This document shows positions 63,324 to 64,000 of a DNA stretch of 64,000 nucleotides, piece after piece. The notes below the pieces were generated by a model, which did not search any database, was not told where the DNA came from, and saw nothing but the letters and a program-made list of their open reading frames with translations. Within the stretch, counting starts at the first letter, position 1; the number at the start of each line of letters is the position of its first letter. Both the position numbers and the translations under genes were made by a program. The DNA is from Cohnella nanjingensis (GTDB lineage Bacteria > Bacillota > Bacilli > Paenibacillales > Paenibacillaceae): positions 81,766-145,765 of the forward strand of contig NZ_JACJVP010000041.1 in NCBI RefSeq assembly GCF_014212125.1, read 5' to 3'.

Positions 63324-64000
63324 ATGCGCAAAGTCAAAGTCGGCGTCATCGGAACCGGGCAAATCAGCGGGATTTACTTGAAAAACTTGACGGAAACGTT
63401 CGACGGCATTGTGGAAGTGAAAGCGGTTGCCGATCTGGTGCCGGAGCTGGCCCGCAGCCGCGCGGAGCAGTTCGGCGTGCCGAACGCCTGCACCGTGGAG
63501 GAGCTGCTGGCCGATCCCGAGATCGAGATCGTCCTAAACCTGACCGCGCCGGCCGTTCACGCGTCCGTGGACTTGCAAGCGCTTCAAGCCGGCAAGCACG
63601 TCTATTCGGAGAAGCCGTTCGCGCTTACGCGGGAGGACGCGGACGAAGTGCTGCAGCTGGCCGAGGCCAAGGGGCTGCTCGTCGGCTGCGCGCCGGACAC
63701 GTTCCTCGGCGGAGGGCTGCAGACGTGCCGCAAGCTGATCGACGAAGGCTGGATCGGCACGCCCTACTCCGCGAACGGCACGATCATCATGGGCAACGCT
63801 GCGAACGGCATGCATCCGAACTTCCGGAACTTCCTGAAGCTCGGCGGAGATCCGATCATGGACATGGCCCCTTACTACCTGACGGCGCTCGTCTTCCTGC
63901 TCGGCCCGGTCCGCCGGGTGAGCGGCACCGCGCAGCAGTTAATTCGCGAGATGACGATCCAGAACCCGAAGTCGCCCAGCTACGGAGCCAAGGTGCCGGT
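63324..64000 (+). CDS. Gfo/Idh/MocA-family oxidoreductase (partial, runs off the window)
   Basis: The first 225 residues are present: MRKVKVGVIGTGQISGIYLKNL is the Rossmann dinucleotide loop, then AVADLVPELARSRAEQFG, NLTAPAVHASVDLQALQAGKHVYSEKPFAL with the EKP motif, and GCAPDTFLGGGLQTCRKLIDEGWIG. The start follows GAGGAGAGGG. The C-terminal domain begins at GGDPIMDMAPYYLTALVFLLGPV and continues beyond 64000. Likely an NAD(P)-dependent sugar dehydrogenase of a further catabolic locus. Confidence 0.92.
   Translation, partial: MRKVKVGVIGTGQISGIYLKNLTETFDGIVEVKAVADLVPELARSRAEQFGVPNACTVEELLADPEIEIVLNLTAPAVHASVDLQALQAGKHVYSEKPFALTREDADEVLQLAEAKGLLVGCAPDTFLGGGLQTCRKLIDEGWIGTPYSANGTIIMGNAANGMHPNFRNFLKLGGDPIMDMAPYYLTALVFLLGPVRRVSGTAQQLIREMTIQNPKSPSYGAKVP

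Noticed and set aside
1-64000. CRISPR arrays, rRNA and tRNA genes, intact transposases or prophage genes.
   Set aside because: None was recognised on either strand; the repeats found are too few or too irregular for CRISPR and no transposase motifs were seen.

Overview
The window looks like chromosome from a high-GC member of the Paenibacillaceae (Paenibacillus/Cohnella-like, Bacillota). The reasons are strong AGGAGG-type ribosome binding sites with frequent TTG and GTG starts, many YesM/YesN-type two-component systems beside LplB/LplC-type sugar transporters, bacillithiol genes (yojF-bshB2), a CIRCE element, a CsoR-type copper locus and T-box-like leader sequence. No rRNA, tRNA, CRISPR array, complete insertion sequence or prophage was recognised.

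Layout. 0.1-3.1 kb: a small basic protein, a truncated membrane-protein remnant, and a BlaI/BlaR1-type regulator-protease pair behind two palindromic operators. 3.2-8.6 kb: a His/Gln-repeat flavoprotein divergent from an Lrp-type regulator, a secreted protein with two tandem Ig-like/cohesin-like/helical modules and a dockerin, and a DinB protein divergent from a WYL-type regulator. 8.7-12.2 kb: an AT-rich OmpR-type two-component system followed by a GC-rich chimeric ABC-2 permease. 12.5-17.2 kb: a MerR-controlled oxidoreductase, an ECF-type sigma factor with a very long C-terminal extension, and an AT-rich patch with dispersed repeats, a PH-domain-like gene and a GyrI-like gene. 17.5-21.2 kb: htpG under a CIRCE operator, then csoR-copZ-lipoprotein. 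21.3-26.5 kb: an NAD(P)-binding protein, an acyl-CoA dehydrogenase-like protein, and two paralogous yojF-bshB2 pairs around a VOC protein and a histidine phosphatase.

26.8-35.2 kb is a minus-strand sugar system: lipoprotein, LplB and LplC permeases, a YesM-type kinase, a YesN-type regulator and a Gfo/Idh/MocA dehydrogenase. The first and last of these genes share a regulatory element at identical spacing from their -10 hexamers. 35.5-37.9 kb holds two small conserved proteins, a T-box-like leader with no gene after it, and a YcaQ-type DNA glycosylase. 38.2-47.4 kb is a second minus-strand sugar system: an anchored sensor binding protein, LytS/YesM-type kinase, YesN-type regulator, XylF-like and ChvE-like lipoproteins, and a GguA/GguB-type ATPase and permease. 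It resembles the XylFII-LytS-YesN three-component xylose system known from clostridia.

47.7-57.2 kb: an XRE regulator with a membrane partner, then a mannoside locus. GH125 is divergent from a transporter-GH130 operon across mirror-image operators, with a membrane AraC-type regulator at the far end. 57.2-62.1 kb: a binding protein-permease-ATPase operon ending in a metallophosphatase, divergent from a LysR regulator. The window ends inside another Gfo/Idh/MocA gene.

Overall this is a sensing and carbohydrate-import region. Most transport operons carry their own sensor, and RNA hairpins lie next to the binding-protein genes.
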